Part shown: positions 36,718-46,914 of the stretch, piece by piece
Layout of the letters: every line of letters starts with the position of its first letter
Position numbering within the stretch: the first letter of the stretch is position 1
Assembly: GCF_031845305.1 (NCBI RefSeq)
Contig: NZ_JAVREH010000003.1
Location: forward strand, 186,001-250,000
DNA length: 64,000 nt
Source of the DNA: Jatrophihabitans_A lederbergiae
GTDB lineage: Bacteria; Actinomycetota; Actinomycetes; Mycobacteriales; Jatrophihabitantaceae
Direction of reading: 5' to 3'
Position numbers and translations under genes: made by a program
Notes under the pieces: generated by a model
Database searches by the model: none
Told to the model about the DNA's origin: nothing
What the model saw: the letters and a program-made list of their open reading frames with translations, nothing else

Positions 36718-39700
36718 GTGCAATCGAATCCCGCCTTCCGCCTGGTGCGCTCGCACCTGCCCATGGTGGCGGTTCCGGCTCTGGACGCCGAACAGCAGCG
36801 CGTCGTGGCGCACGACCGCGGGGTGCTGCGGGTTCTTGCCGGCCCGGGCACCGGCAAGACCACCACCCTGGTCGAGGCCGTGGTGGACCGTGTTGCCAAC
36901 CGTGGCGTGCCGGTCGACAACGTGCTGCTGCTGACCTTCTCCCGGCTTGCTGCGGGTCAGCTGCGCGACCGGGTTACGGCGCGTTTGCAGCGCACCATCG
37001 CCGAGCCGGTGGCTCGCACGTTTCACTCCTACGCTTTCGGCCTGGTCCGTCAGGCGGCCGTGCTTGCGGGCGATCCGCCGCCCCGGCTGCTGTCCGGGTC
37101 CGAGCAGGACGTCACGCTGCGCGAGCTACTGGCCGGCCGGCTTGCCGACCAGGTGGATTCCTGGCCCACGGAGCTGTCTGCCGCGGTGCAGACGCAGGCG
37201 TTCACCGACGAGCTCCGGGATCTGCTGATGCGGGCGATCGAGCGCGACGTTACCCCCGAGACGCTCGCCGCTCTGGGGCACAAGCACGGCCGCCCGGACT
37301 GGGTGGTCGCGGCCGGGGTACTGCGTGAGTACCTGGACGTCACTTCACTGAAGGCGCCAGGCGCCTTCGACGCCGCCGAGCTGATCCAGCGCGCCGCCGC
37401 GGAGCTGCGGTCCAATCCGGAGCTGCTGCGAGCGGAGCGCCAGAAGCGGCGCCGGATTTTCGTCGATGAGTACCAGGACACCGATCCCGCTCAGGTACAG
37501 CTGCTGAAACTGATCTCTGCCGGAGCCGACGAGCTGGTGCTGATCGGTGACCCCGACCAGGCCATCTACGCCTTCCGCGGCGCGGAGCAGAGCGCGCTGG
37601 CTGACATCGACCTGCACTTCGGCTCGCTGACCGGCGCTATTCCGGCCGAGCGTGGTGGCCAATTAGAACTCAGCGTTCCCGTCGACACCGTCTCCCTGTC
37701 GGTGTGCCGGCGCAGCGGGCCGACGCTGCTGGCAGCGTCACGGCGCATCGCGGCGCGGCTCACCGGTCCGGTGCAACACCGGTCACTGGTATCAGCTCCC
37801 GGGCTGCCCGAGGGCAAGGTCGAGGTGACCCTGTTCGGAGCGGCCAGCCAAGAGGCAGCGCACATCGCCTCCGTCCTGCGGCGAGCCCACGTCGAGGACG
37901 GCGTGCCGTGGTCGCAGATGGCGGTCCTGGTCCGCTCGGTCGGCCCCGCGGCCGACAGCCTGCGCCGGGGTCTGGTGGCGGCCGGTGTCCCGGTCGGCCA
38001 GGCGGTTCGCGGCGCGCTCAGTGAGGAACCCGTCGTCGCGCAACTGCTCGAGTTGCTGCGAGCTGTTGCCGCCCCGAAGGCGTTGAGCCCCGAAGCCGCC
38101 GAGGCGCTGCTCGTGGGGCCGGTCGGGCGGGCAGACCCCTTGCAGGTCCTGAGGATGCGCCGTCATGTGCGCCGGGCTCCCGGTGGGCCGCTGACGCTGG
38201 CGGATCTCATCATCGAGCCGGCAGCGGTGGCGTTCGTGCCCGAGTCGGTCCGCGCTCCGGTGTTTCGAATCCGGGCGGTGCTCGAAGCCGGGACGGAGCT
38301 GACGGCTGCCGATGCACCGGCCGAGGATGTGCTGTGGGCCGTGTGGCAGGCCACCGGCCTGGTCGGTCGGCTCAATCAGCGCAGTCTCGAAGGTGGGCCG
38401 GACGGCGCGCGGGCCGATCGCGCTCTCGATGCCACCCTGGCGCTGTTCACCGAGGCCGCGAAGATGTCGGACCGCACGCCGGGCGGCGGCGTGGGGCAGC
38501 TGCACGAGTGGGTGACTCAGCTGCAGATCACCGACGCCGGTTCCGGCGTGCGCCCCCAGGCGACCGACGATGTGGCGATCCTTACCGCGCATGCCAGCAA
38601 GGGCCTGCAGTGGCAGGTGGTCTGTGTCGCGGGGGTGCAGGACGGGGTATGGCCGAACCTGCGCCAGCGCGGTTCGCTGCTGGGTGCTGACTTGCTGGTC
38701 GACGTGCTCGCCGACCGCGCAGTGGTATCCAGCGGGTTGCTGAGTGAACGGCTCGTCGAGGAACGCCGGCTGTTCTACGTGGCGATCACCCGGGCCAGCC
38801 GTTCGCTGCTGGTCACCGCGCTGGACAACGAGGACGCGCAGCCGTCCAGGTTCGTGGAAGAGCTCGACCCGTTGCCCGACACGGTCATCGCTCGGCCGGT
38901 GTCCGCCCCGTCGCGCAGATTCGTGCTGCCAGGCCTGGTCGCCGAACTGCGCGGGGTGCTCACCGACCCCACCCGGTCGGCCGCTGAGCTGAGCGCCGCG
39001 GCCGAGCAACTCGCCCGACTGGCTGAGGCTGGCGTGGCCGGCGCGCACCCGCTGAACTGGTGGGGGCGCGCGGAGTTGTCCAGCGCCGAGCCGATTCGCG
39101 GCGCCGCCCGAGGGCCGGTGCCGATCCGGCCATCCAAATTCGAGGCTTACACCGACTGTGAACTGCGTGCGCTGCTCACCGAGCTCGGCGCCACCGATGC
39201 AACCGACGAGGTCGCCGCCTCGCTCGGCACGCTCGTGCACTGGGTTGCCGAGCAGGCCACGCCGGATGCGACCGTGGCCGACCTCACCGAACTGCTGGAG
39301 CAGGGCTGGTCCAGGCTCGAGTTCGGTGCTCCGTGGCACGCCGTCAGCGAGCGAGCCAGGGCCCAGCGGATGCTCGACGCGCTGGCAAAGTGGCTGTCCG
39401 AGAGCCGGTCCCGGCTGACCCTCGTCGCGCGCGAGCAGCCCTTCTCGGTACAGGTCGGCGACGCGCTGCTGTCCGGCAAGGTCGATCGGCTGGAGCGAGA
39501 CACGGCCGGACGGCTGGTGGTGATCGACCTGAAGACCAGCAAGACCAAGCCAACTCGCGACGAGGTGACCAATCACGCTCAGTTGGCGGCGTATCAGCTG
39601 GCGATTGCCGAGGGCGGCTTCACCGACGGTGTACCGGTCGAGCCGGGCGGTGCGCAGTTGGTTCAGGTGGGCGCGGCCACTCCCGGGCACCAGGCCCAGC

Positions 39701-39870
39701 CGGCGCTCTCCGACTTCGCCGATCCCAGCTGGGTGCACGCCGAACTCGTGCGGATCGCGGCGGTGCTGCGCGGCAACATCGTGGCGGCACGGCCGGGCAA
39801 GGCCTGTGCGCGATGCCTGGTGCGGTCGAGTTGCCCCGCGCAGGACGATGGCAGGCAGGTGACCCAGTGA
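36718..39870 (+). CDS. adnA: Helicase-nuclease AdnA subunit (UvrD-like helicase, RecB-type nuclease)
   Basis: A 1050-residue end-resection motor-nuclease that pairs with AdnB to process double-strand breaks, the actinobacterial counterpart of RecBCD/AddAB. It begins at GTG (VQSNPAFRLVRS). Motif I is GPGTGKT (42-48), motif II FVDEYQDTDPAQ, motif III GDPDQAIYAFRGA, and motif VI region FYVAITRASRSL. The C-terminal nuclease has D923 and D937-L-K939 (VIDLKTSK), and the final cysteines CARCLVRSSC look like part of a Fe-S clasp. adnB starts at an overlapping GTG. Length is close to the mycobacterial AdnA. Confidence 0.95.
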   Translation: MQSNPAFRLVRSHLPMVAVPALDAEQQRVVAHDRGVLRVLAGPGTGKTTTLVEAVVDRVANRGVPVDNVLLLTFSRLAAGQLRDRVTARLQRTIAEPVARTFHSYAFGLVRQAAVLAGDPPPRLLSGSEQDVTLRELLAGRLADQVDSWPTELSAAVQTQAFTDELRDLLMRAIERDVTPETLAALGHKHGRPDWVVAAGVLREYLDVTSLKAPGAFDAAELIQRAAAELRSNPELLRAERQKRRRIFVDEYQDTDPAQVQLLKLISAGADELVLIGDPDQAIYAFRGAEQSALADIDLHFGSLTGAIPAERGGQLELSVPVDTVSLSVCRRSGPTLLAASRRIAARLTGPVQHRSLVSAPGLPEGKVEVTLFGAASQEAAHIASVLRRAHVEDGVPWSQMAVLVRSVGPAADSLRRGLVAAGVPVGQAVRGALSEEPVVAQLLELLRAVAAPKALSPEAAEALLVGPVGRADPLQVLRMRRHVRRAPGGPLTLADLIIEPAAVAFVPESVRAPVFRIRAVLEAGTELTAADAPAEDVLWAVWQATGLVGRLNQRSLEGGPDGARADRALDATLALFTEAAKMSDRTPGGGVGQLHEWVTQLQITDAGSGVRPQATDDVAILTAHASKGLQWQVVCVAGVQDGVWPNLRQRGSLLGADLLVDVLADRAVVSSGLLSERLVEERRLFYVAITRASRSLLVTALDNEDAQPSRFVEELDPLPDTVIARPVSAPSRRFVLPGLVAELRGVLTDPTRSAAELSAAAEQLARLAEAGVAGAHPLNWWGRAELSSAEPIRGAARGPVPIRPSKFEAYTDCELRALLTELGATDATDEVAASLGTLVHWVAEQATPDATVADLTELLEQGWSRLEFGAPWHAVSERARAQRMLDALAKWLSESRSRLTLVAREQPFSVQVGDALLSGKVDRLERDTAGRLVVIDLKTSKTKPTRDEVTNHAQLAAYQLAIAEGGFTDGVPVEPGGAQLVQVGAATPGHQAQPALSDFADPSWVHAELVRIAAVLRGNIVAARPGKACARCLVRSSCPAQDDGRQVTQ

Positions 39871-42800
39871 CTACCAAGACCACCTACCGCCCGGTCGACA
39901 TCGCCCGGATGCTCGAGCTGTTCCCGCCGACCGACGAGCAGGCAGTGGTGATCCAGGCACCGCTGCGGCCCTCGGTGGTCATCGCCGGCGCCGGCTCCGG
40001 CAAGACCGAGACGATGGCCGCTCGGGTGGTCTGGCTGGTCGCCAACGAGCTGGTGGCTGCCGACCGCATTCTCGGCCTCACGTTCACCCGCAAGGCCGCC
40101 GGTGAACTGCAGCACCGGATCCGCGCCCGACTGAAGTCACTGCAGCGGGCACTTGGCCGGGACTATGAACCGACGGGTGAGCCGACGGTGCTCACGTACG
40201 CCGCGTACTCCGGTCGGCTGGTGGATGAGCACGGCATCGTGCTGGGTGCGGAGCCCGGCTCCCGGTTGCTCACCGAGGCGGCCCGTTGGCAGGTGGCCGA
40301 CTCGGTCGTGCGACATTACGACGGTGCCTTCAGCGTCGAGCCGGGTGTAATTTCTACCGTAACGGAAAGAGTATTGGACCTCTCCGGGCAGCTTGCCGAC
40401 CACCTGGCCGAGCCGTGCCAGATCCACGAGCTGGCCGCGTGCCTGCGCGAGCAACTCGACCCGTTGGGCCCGAAGCCACGCACCCGGCGCGAGTGGCCGG
40501 AGAACGTGCAGCGCTTGCGGGACAGCCTGGTGAAGCGCTCTGAGCTGCTGCCACTGGCCGAGCGGTTCGCGGACCAGAAGCGAATGGACGGCCTGCTCGA
40601 CTTCACCGACCAGATGGTGATCGCCACCCGTCTGGCGGCATTGCCGGGCGTCGCCGAGATCGAGCGATCCCGCTACGACGTGGTGCTGCTGGACGAGTAT
40701 CAGGACACCGGCTACGCACAGATCGAAATGCTGGCGGCCCTTTTCGCGGACGGCCGAGCCGTGACCGCGGTGGGTGATCCGCTGCAGTCCATCTACAGCT
40801 GGCGTGGCGCAAGCGCCGGCAACATCACCCGATTCAGCCATCGATTCCGCGAAAGCGGTGGCGAGCCTGCGGCCGTCTACTCCCTGATGACCAGCTGGCG
40901 TAACGATAAGCGCATTCTCGACGTAGCCAATAAGGTGGCAGCGCCACTCCGGCGGTCCGGCGAGAAGCCGCTGAGCCCCCGGCCGGATGCTCCAGCAGGG
41001 CTGGTCACCGCGACCTATCGGGAGACGGTGGCGGACGAGGCCGGCTGGCTCGCGGAGCGGTTGCGCGACGAGTGGGACAACCGGACCGATTGGACCCAGG
41101 GGCAGCGGACCCTGGCGGTGCTGGTGCGCAAGCGCTCCGGGATTGCCCTTATCGCACAAGCACTTCGCGGTGCCGGTCTGCCGGTTGAGGTGGTGGATCT
41201 CGGCGGTCTCCTGACGCTTCCCGAGATCGCCGATGTCCGAGCGGTGTTGCAGGTGCTGGTGGATCACAACTCCGGCGGCTCGCTGGCCAGGTTGCTGACG
41301 GGCGCCCGCTGGCGGGTCGGCCCCGCCGACCTGGTCGCGTTGCACGAGCGGGCGCGGGCGCAGGCCAGGCTCACCGGCGCTTCGGTCCGCCGTCATCTCG
41401 AGGCGGTGACAGACCCCGAGGACGACCCGGACGACACTGATGACGAGGAGCGGATCGAGCCGTCACTGATCGAGGCGCTCGATGACTTGGGCGAGCCTTC
41501 GGGCTACTCAGCGCAGGGGTACCGGCGGCTGGCGGACTGCGGAGCGATGCTGCGGCGGCTGCGCAGGCGGCTGGATATGACGTTGCCAGACCTGATCGCC
41601 GAGATCGAGCGGGCACTCGGGCTCGATGTGGAGGTCGAGGCGCGTCCCGGGGTCAGCGATGCCGGGCGTGCCAACCTCGACCGGTTCATCGACGAGGCGG
41701 CCAGGTTCGCCAGTGACCGTGCCGGTGCCGGGGTCTCTGCCTTTCTCGGTTACCTCAAGGCCGCCGAGCAAGAGGAGTACGGCCTCAAGCCGGCCACGGT
41801 GGACGTGCTCCCTGAGCGGGTGCAGGTGCTCACCGTGCACGGCGCCAAGGGCCTGGAGTGGGATGTCGTCGCGGTCGCGGGCCTGGTCACCGATGGCTTT
41901 CCGGACGCCGCGAAGAACCATGACTGGGCCAGCACCCCGGCGCTGCTCCCGTCACCGTTGCGCGGCGACCACGACGAGCTGCCGAGGCTCGACTTCACCG
42001 GCTGCGGGCACCGCGGCGATGCCGAGGACCGTATCTCCGAACATCGAGAGCGATTGAAGCAGCGGCATCTGCTCGAGGAGCGCCGGCTCGCGTATGTGGC
42101 GTTCACCCGCGCTCGTAAGGCGCTGTACGCCTCCGGTGCCGCGTGGGGAGCCGGCTCGAAGCCTCGGGCTGCCTCCATCTTCCTCATCGAATTGGCCGAC
42201 GGCGCCGGAGCTGAGCCGGCCGGCAACTCCGACGTCGAGATCGATGGCTGGCACGTGCTGGCCGACGGTGACGAGAATCCGCTGACGGCCGACGACGTGC
42301 ACGCGAGCTGGCCGGCTGATCCACTGGGCGTGCGCCGAGCCGACGTCGAGCGCGGAGCGCAGCGGGTGCTGGTGGCGATCACCGAGCTGCGCGACGCTGA
42401 CGCACACGGTCCCGGCGTCGCCGATGCGGACACTCCGCTGGCGGAACTATGGAGGCGGGACGTCGATCTGCTGCTGGCCGAGCGGGCCGCGTCGATGGCC
42501 ACCGGTCCGATCGACGTGGTGATGCCCGAGCAACTGTCGGTGTCCGACGTGGTGACGCTGTCGGCAGACGCCAGCGAGCTGGCCCGTCGGTTGCGCCGGC
42601 CGCTGCCGCAGCAGCCGGCTCGGCACGCTCGGCGAGGAACGGCATTCCACCAGTGGCTGGAGCAGCGGTGGGCCGCGGACGCGCTGCTCGACATCGACGA
42701 GCTACCCGGCGCGGTCGATGAACTGGTGGATGACGACGCCCTGGACGACCTCAAGGCGGCGTTCGAGCGCAGCAGCTGGGCAGATCGAACCCCGATAGCC

Positions 42801-43271
42801 GTCGAGGTCGGCTTCGAGATGTCCTTCGGCGGGCGGGTGGTTCGAGGTCGGATGGACGCCGTCTTCGCCGAGTCCGACGGGCGGTTCACCGTCGTGGACT
42901 GGAAGACCGGAAGGCCCCCGACCCGCAAGGATGCCGAGGCCAAGTCTCTTCAGCTGGCGCTGTACCGGCTCGCCTGGGCGTCCATCCAAGGCATCCCGAA
43001 CTCGCAGCTGGACACGGTCGGGGCGGCGTTCTACTACGTCGGCGCCGATGTCACGGTAGCGCCGACCGACCTGCTGGACGCCGACCAGCTCCGCGAGCTG
43101 ATCAACGGCCCCGAAGCAGACCCTGCCGACTCAGCAGCGCGGGAACTAGACGCTGCCGAAGCCGCAGAGCCGGAAGCCGGACCGGAAACAGCGGCGTCGG
43201 CTGCGAACTCAGCGCCCGGAAGCGGCGGGAAGCCCCGCCGCGCCGAGCCGGACGATATCCTGGGCCCGTGA
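39867..43271 (+). CDS. adnB: Helicase-nuclease AdnB subunit (UvrD-like helicase, RecB-type nuclease)
   Basis: A 1134-residue protein from a GTG overlapping adnA by four bases; an open frame continues upstream but is antiparallel noise within adnA. Motif I is GAGSGKT (41-47), motif II LLDEYQDTGYAQ, motif III GDPLQSIYSWRGA, and motif VI YVAFTRARKAL. The nuclease motif is D997 in RGRMDAVF and D1011-W-K1013 (VVDWKTGR). In mycobacteria AdnB provides the main translocation motor. The last 55 residues are an Ala/Glu/Pro-rich tail not needed by the family. Its stop overlaps the GTG of the M20 peptidase gene. Confidence 0.95.
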   Translation: MTTKTTYRPVDIARMLELFPPTDEQAVVIQAPLRPSVVIAGAGSGKTETMAARVVWLVANELVAADRILGLTFTRKAAGELQHRIRARLKSLQRALGRDYEPTGEPTVLTYAAYSGRLVDEHGIVLGAEPGSRLLTEAARWQVADSVVRHYDGAFSVEPGVISTVTERVLDLSGQLADHLAEPCQIHELAACLREQLDPLGPKPRTRREWPENVQRLRDSLVKRSELLPLAERFADQKRMDGLLDFTDQMVIATRLAALPGVAEIERSRYDVVLLDEYQDTGYAQIEMLAALFADGRAVTAVGDPLQSIYSWRGASAGNITRFSHRFRESGGEPAAVYSLMTSWRNDKRILDVANKVAAPLRRSGEKPLSPRPDAPAGLVTATYRETVADEAGWLAERLRDEWDNRTDWTQGQRTLAVLVRKRSGIALIAQALRGAGLPVEVVDLGGLLTLPEIADVRAVLQVLVDHNSGGSLARLLTGARWRVGPADLVALHERARAQARLTGASVRRHLEAVTDPEDDPDDTDDEERIEPSLIEALDDLGEPSGYSAQGYRRLADCGAMLRRLRRRLDMTLPDLIAEIERALGLDVEVEARPGVSDAGRANLDRFIDEAARFASDRAGAGVSAFLGYLKAAEQEEYGLKPATVDVLPERVQVLTVHGAKGLEWDVVAVAGLVTDGFPDAAKNHDWASTPALLPSPLRGDHDELPRLDFTGCGHRGDAEDRISEHRERLKQRHLLEERRLAYVAFTRARKALYASGAAWGAGSKPRAASIFLIELADGAGAEPAGNSDVEIDGWHVLADGDENPLTADDVHASWPADPLGVRRADVERGAQRVLVAITELRDADAHGPGVADADTPLAELWRRDVDLLLAERAASMATGPIDVVMPEQLSVSDVVTLSADASELARRLRRPLPQQPARHARRGTAFHQWLEQRWAADALLDIDELPGAVDELVDDDALDDLKAAFERSSWADRTPIAVEVGFEMSFGGRVVRGRMDAVFAESDGRFTVVDWKTGRPPTRKDAEAKSLQLALYRLAWASIQGIPNSQLDTVGAAFYYVGADVTVAPTDLLDADQLRELINGPEADPADSAARELDAAEAAEPEAGPETAASAANSAPGSGGKPRRAEPDDILGP

Positions 43272-44671
43272 CCAACGACGTTCGCTCCTTCATCGCCGAG
43301 CACCACGCCGACCTGCTCACCGATCTCGATCAGTGGCTGCGTATCCCCGGCATCAGCGCGCAGCCGGACCGACACGCCGACGTCCGGCGCAGCGCCGAGT
43401 GGTTCGCCGAGGCCTGCCACCGCACCGGATTCCCGACCGTGGAGATCTGGCCGACCGCCGGCCTTCCCGCCGTGTACGCGGAATGGCCCGCCGCGGAGCC
43501 GGACGCCCCTACCGTCCTGATCTATGGACATCACGACGTGCAGCCGGTAGATCCGATCGAGCTCTGGCACACCGACCCGTTCGAGCCCACGGTGGACGGA
43601 CCGGTGCTGCGCGCGCGGGGAGCATCCGATGACAAGGGCCAGTTGCTGTTCCACCTGCTCGGCGTGCGCGCGCACCTTGCCGCCACCGGCCGGAGCACTC
43701 CGGCGGTGACCCTGAAGCTGCTCATCGAGGGCGAAGAGGAGTCCGGTTCGCCGTACTTCGAGACGCTGCTGAGCGATCGCCGCGACCGCTTGGATTGCGA
43801 CGTGGTCGTGATCACCGATACCGGCATGCTCGCCGAGACGGTGCCGAGCGCTGTGACCAGCATGCGAGGCATGGTGTCGGCCACGGTGGAGTTCCACGGC
43901 CCCGACCTCGACCTGCACTCGGGCTCCTTCGGTGGCGCGGTGCCCAACCCGGTCACCGCGATCGCGAGGCTCGCCGGGGCGTTGCACGACGCCGAGGGCA
44001 GGGTCCAGGTACCGGGTTACTACGATGACGTGCTGGAGCTGACCGACAAGGAGCGTGACCTGTTCGAGCGCGTTCCCTTCTCGGAGATCGGCTTTCTCGG
44101 CACGGCCAAGTCACGAGCCCTGGCCGGCGAGGCGGGGTACTCGACGCTGGAGCGACTGGGTGGCCGGCCGACTGCCGAGGTGAACGGAATCGGTGGTGGG
44201 TATCAGGGCGACGGCACCAAGACCATCGTTCCCAGTGACGCTTTCGTGAAGCTGTCCTTCCGCCTGGTGGCGAATCAGCAGCCGGCGAAGATCAAGGCAG
44301 CAGTGGACAGCTTCATCGCCGACCACACGCCGCCGGGCATCACCAGTCACGTGGAGTGGGAGGGTGACGGCGTGTCGCCGTGCCTCGTGGACATCGAAAC
44401 CCCGGCGTTCGGCGCGCTGTCCCGGGCGATATCCGCCGGCTTCGACACCGACCTCGTCCTGCCGACCCGGGAGGGCGGTTCGGGGCCGGAGGCGACCATC
44501 CAGCAGGTGATCCCGGCGCCGATGGTGTTCCTCGGCGTGGGACTGCCCGACGACCAGATCCATGCACCGAACGAGAAGGTCACCCTTTCGATGCTGTACC
44601 GCGGTGCCGAATCGGCGGCCCACTTGTGGCAGGAGTTCGCTGAGCTCGGCCGCGAGGGTCTGCGGGGCTGA
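43268..44671 (+). CDS. M20-family metallopeptidase/dipeptidase
   Basis: A 467-residue enzyme from a GTG overlapping adnB. Metal ligands: H88-x-D90 in IYGHHDVQP, D in GASDDKGQ, the catalytic pair EGEEESGS, and a later His region in the lid domain (about 190-320, with HSGSFGG) that mediates dimerisation. It resembles CNDP/PepV-like dipeptidases that act on small peptides in the cytoplasm. There is no signal peptide. Linkage to adnAB is by overlap only; a functional link to recombination is not evident. Confidence 0.93.
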   Translation: MTNDVRSFIAEHHADLLTDLDQWLRIPGISAQPDRHADVRRSAEWFAEACHRTGFPTVEIWPTAGLPAVYAEWPAAEPDAPTVLIYGHHDVQPVDPIELWHTDPFEPTVDGPVLRARGASDDKGQLLFHLLGVRAHLAATGRSTPAVTLKLLIEGEEESGSPYFETLLSDRRDRLDCDVVVITDTGMLAETVPSAVTSMRGMVSATVEFHGPDLDLHSGSFGGAVPNPVTAIARLAGALHDAEGRVQVPGYYDDVLELTDKERDLFERVPFSEIGFLGTAKSRALAGEAGYSTLERLGGRPTAEVNGIGGGYQGDGTKTIVPSDAFVKLSFRLVANQQPAKIKAAVDSFIADHTPPGITSHVEWEGDGVSPCLVDIETPAFGALSRAISAGFDTDLVLPTREGGSGPEATIQQVIPAPMVFLGVGLPDDQIHAPNEKVTLSMLYRGAESAAHLWQEFAELGREGLRG

Positions 44672-44674
44672 CGC

Positions 44675-45556
44675 ATGATCGAGTTCGGGTACCCCGTTGA
44701 GCAACCGCCGGGCTCCGGTCAGCGTCCGGGTCCTGGCCACCGACGAGTGCTGGGCTGGCTGGGTATTGCCGCGGCCGTGGTGCTCGTCCTCGTGGTGGCC
44801 CTGCTGATCGGCCGGCACAGTGGTGGCCAGGCGCCCAACGCCGGCACGGCATCCTCCCGGATACCCAACCCGAGCCAGAGCAACCCGAGCCCGGGCAACC
44901 CGAGCCCGGGCAACCCGAGCCCGGGCAACCCGAGCCCGGGCAACCCGAGCCCGGGCAACCCGAGCCAGAGCAACCCGAGCCAGGGCGGCGGCGCGGCTGG
45001 TTTGCCGGCGGTCGCCTGCCCGGACATCCGTGACGAGCAGTCGCACCTGGCGTACCGCTGCATCGACAACTACCTGGCGCAGGACGGCTCCGACACCTAC
45101 CTCGGCCTGCGGATCTCCCTCAACCACGAGGTCGAGCCGCGCTGGATCATCAGCGAGGGATCGGGAAATCCAGCCAGCCTGGCGAGCCCTCCGAACAACA
45201 CCGTGGTCGATTACCGGACCGTTCCGGCGGCCACGTCGGCGGGGGTGCAGGCGGAGGTGGAGCGGCGAGCCGGCCTCGCCCTGGCGCAGGCCTACGGGGA
45301 CACCCCCGTCACCAGAACGTTGTCCGCCCGCGTCCGGAACTTCTCCGGTGTGGTCGGCTACGAACTCAGCACCGAGGTGACGGTCGACCCGGTGTACCGG
45401 ACGACGCGCGGACTCCAGGTGCGGACCGAGCGGCTGTGGGTCGTCGGCCTGCCTACCAAGGCCGGGGTCAGCATCTTCATGATGTCCATCCCTGACCAGC
45501 GGGCGGACCTCTGGGTCAAGGCGGAGTCCGTCGTGGGCACCATCCACGTCATCTGA
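44675..45556 (+). CDS. Single-pass membrane protein with NPSPG pentapeptide repeats
   Basis: A 293-residue protein starting MIEFGYPVEQPPG, three bases after the M20 stop. One transmembrane helix (about 27-47, GWLGIAAAVVLVLVVALLIG) precedes an extracytoplasmic spacer made of eight pentapeptides (NPSQS, five NPSPG, NPSQS, NPSQG). A globular C-terminal domain (about 110-293) follows with VACPDIRDEQSHLAYRC, a Cys pair likely oxidised, and strand-rich LGLRISLNHEV and ISEGSGNP. I do not recognise the domain. The spacer looks like a rigid stalk holding the domain away from the membrane. The M16 protease pair follows 26 bp downstream. Confidence 0.75.
   Translation: MIEFGYPVEQPPGSGQRPGPGHRRVLGWLGIAAAVVLVLVVALLIGRHSGGQAPNAGTASSRIPNPSQSNPSPGNPSPGNPSPGNPSPGNPSPGNPSQSNPSQGGGAAGLPAVACPDIRDEQSHLAYRCIDNYLAQDGSDTYLGLRISLNHEVEPRWIISEGSGNPASLASPPNNTVVDYRTVPAATSAGVQAEVERRAGLALAQAYGDTPVTRTLSARVRNFSGVVGYELSTEVTVDPVYRTTRGLQVRTERLWVVGLPTKAGVSIFMMSIPDQRADLWVKAESVVGTIHVI
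44867..44986 (+). repeat. In-frame 15-nt tandem repeat encoding NPSPG/NPSQS units
   Basis: Eight consecutive 15-nt units. The central five (44882-44956) read AACCCGAGCCCGGGC with no visible differences; the outer units carry CAG in place of the second CCG. Being a multiple of three, copy-number change would alter length but keep the frame. Confidence 0.9.
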
Positions 45557-45582
45557 TGCTCGCGCTTGGTTAGGGTGGCGGT

Positions 45583-46914
45583 GTGGCCACCAAAGTGCCG
45601 ACCCGAGAGTCGCGCGTCTCTACCCTGCCGTCCCTGTCGTTCGAGCTCGTCCATCACAAGCTGCGCAACGGCTTGCGGGTGGTGCTCGCTCCGGACCGGC
45701 GCTCGCCGGTCGTCGGCATCGCGGTTCTGTACGATGTCGGATTCCGCTCCGAGCCCGAGGGGCGCACCGGCTTCGCGCACCTGTTCGAACACCTCATGTT
45801 CCAGGGGTCGGCGAACCTCGACAAGCTCGAGCACTTCCGCTACGTCCAGTCCTCGGGTGGAATGTTCAACGGCAGCACGCACCTGGACTACACGAACTAC
45901 TTCGAGGTGCTGCCGTCGAGGGCGTTCGAGCGGGGCCTGTTCCTCGAAGCCGACCGCATGCGCGCGCCGCGGATCACCGCGGAGAACCTTGCCAACCAGA
46001 TCGACGTGGTGAAAGAAGAGATTCGCGTCAACGTTCTGAACCGGCCCTACGGCGGGTTTCCGTGGCTGGTGCTACCCGAAGTCCTGTACGACACTTTCCC
46101 CAACGCCCATAATGGTTATGGCGGGTTCGAGGACCTCACCAACGCCACCCCGGAGGACGCGGAAACGTTCTTCGACAGCTACTACGCCCCGGCAAACGCG
46201 GTGCTGTGCGTGGCGGGGGACATCGACGCCGACAACGCCATCGAGCTGATCGAGCGGCATTTCGGCGGGATCAAGCGACGTAAGAAGCCGGTGCGCCCGA
46301 ACTTCGCGGAGCCGCCACTGACCGCCGAACGGCGCCGGGTCGTGAACGACGCGCAGGCGCCGATGCCGGCTGTGGCGCTCGGTTACCGGCTGCCCGACCC
46401 CGGAGCGGACCTCAACGTCTACCTCGCCTCTGTGCTCCTCGCCGAGATTCTGTCCGACGGCGACGCCTCCCGGCTGAACCGCTCGCTGGTGCAGTCCAAG
46501 CGGCTGGTGACCGACGTCAGCGCCTACCTCGGCACGTTCGGCGATCCGTTGGAGGAGCGGGATCCCACCCGGCTCAACATCACCGCCTTCTACGCCGACC
46601 CGAACGCGACGCAGGCCGTGATCGACGCGGTTGACGTCGAACTCGACCGGGTGGCCGCCGATGGCACCGAGGCAGGCGAGCTCGACCGGGTCCGGGTGAA
46701 GCTGGCGGCCACGATCTCGCGGGAGCTGGATCACGTGATGAACCGCAGCCTCGAATTCGCCAAGTTCGAAATGCTGTTCGGCGACGCCTCGATGATTCTC
46801 CGACTGCCCGCGCTGCTGAGCCAGGTGAGCGACGCCCACATCCGTGCTGCCGCAGCGCGTCTGACCCCCGACAGCAGAGCCGTTGTCGAACTTCTCCCCG
46901 GAGCTGCCAAGTGA
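45583..46914 (+). CDS. M16-family zinc peptidase, catalytic subunit
   Basis: A 443-residue processing-peptidase-like protein from GTG. The inverted zinc motif HxxEH is HLFEH (residues 66-70) in FAHLFEHLMFQGS, with the distal Glu in the following helical stretch (VKEEIRVNVLNRPYGG). The C-terminal half is the non-catalytic M16 repeat. It overlaps the next M16 gene by four bases, and such neighbours form alpha-beta heterodimers, this being the active beta-type subunit. There is no signal peptide, so it should act in the cytoplasm on peptides. Confidence 0.95.
   Translation: MATKVPTRESRVSTLPSLSFELVHHKLRNGLRVVLAPDRRSPVVGIAVLYDVGFRSEPEGRTGFAHLFEHLMFQGSANLDKLEHFRYVQSSGGMFNGSTHLDYTNYFEVLPSRAFERGLFLEADRMRAPRITAENLANQIDVVKEEIRVNVLNRPYGGFPWLVLPEVLYDTFPNAHNGYGGFEDLTNATPEDAETFFDSYYAPANAVLCVAGDIDADNAIELIERHFGGIKRRKKPVRPNFAEPPLTAERRRVVNDAQAPMPAVALGYRLPDPGADLNVYLASVLLAEILSDGDASRLNRSLVQSKRLVTDVSAYLGTFGDPLEERDPTRLNITAFYADPNATQAVIDAVDVELDRVAADGTEAGELDRVRVKLAATISRELDHVMNRSLEFAKFEMLFGDASMILRLPALLSQVSDAHIRAAAARLTPDSRAVVELLPGAAK

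Noticed and set aside
37792..39738. 648-codon antisense frame within adnA
   Set aside because: Shadow of a clearly conserved helicase-nuclease; no ribosome site or recognisable domain.
44867..44986. Direct repeats that could look like a CRISPR array
   Set aside because: Units are 15 nt, contiguous, without spacers and in frame with the protein; no cas genes are nearby.
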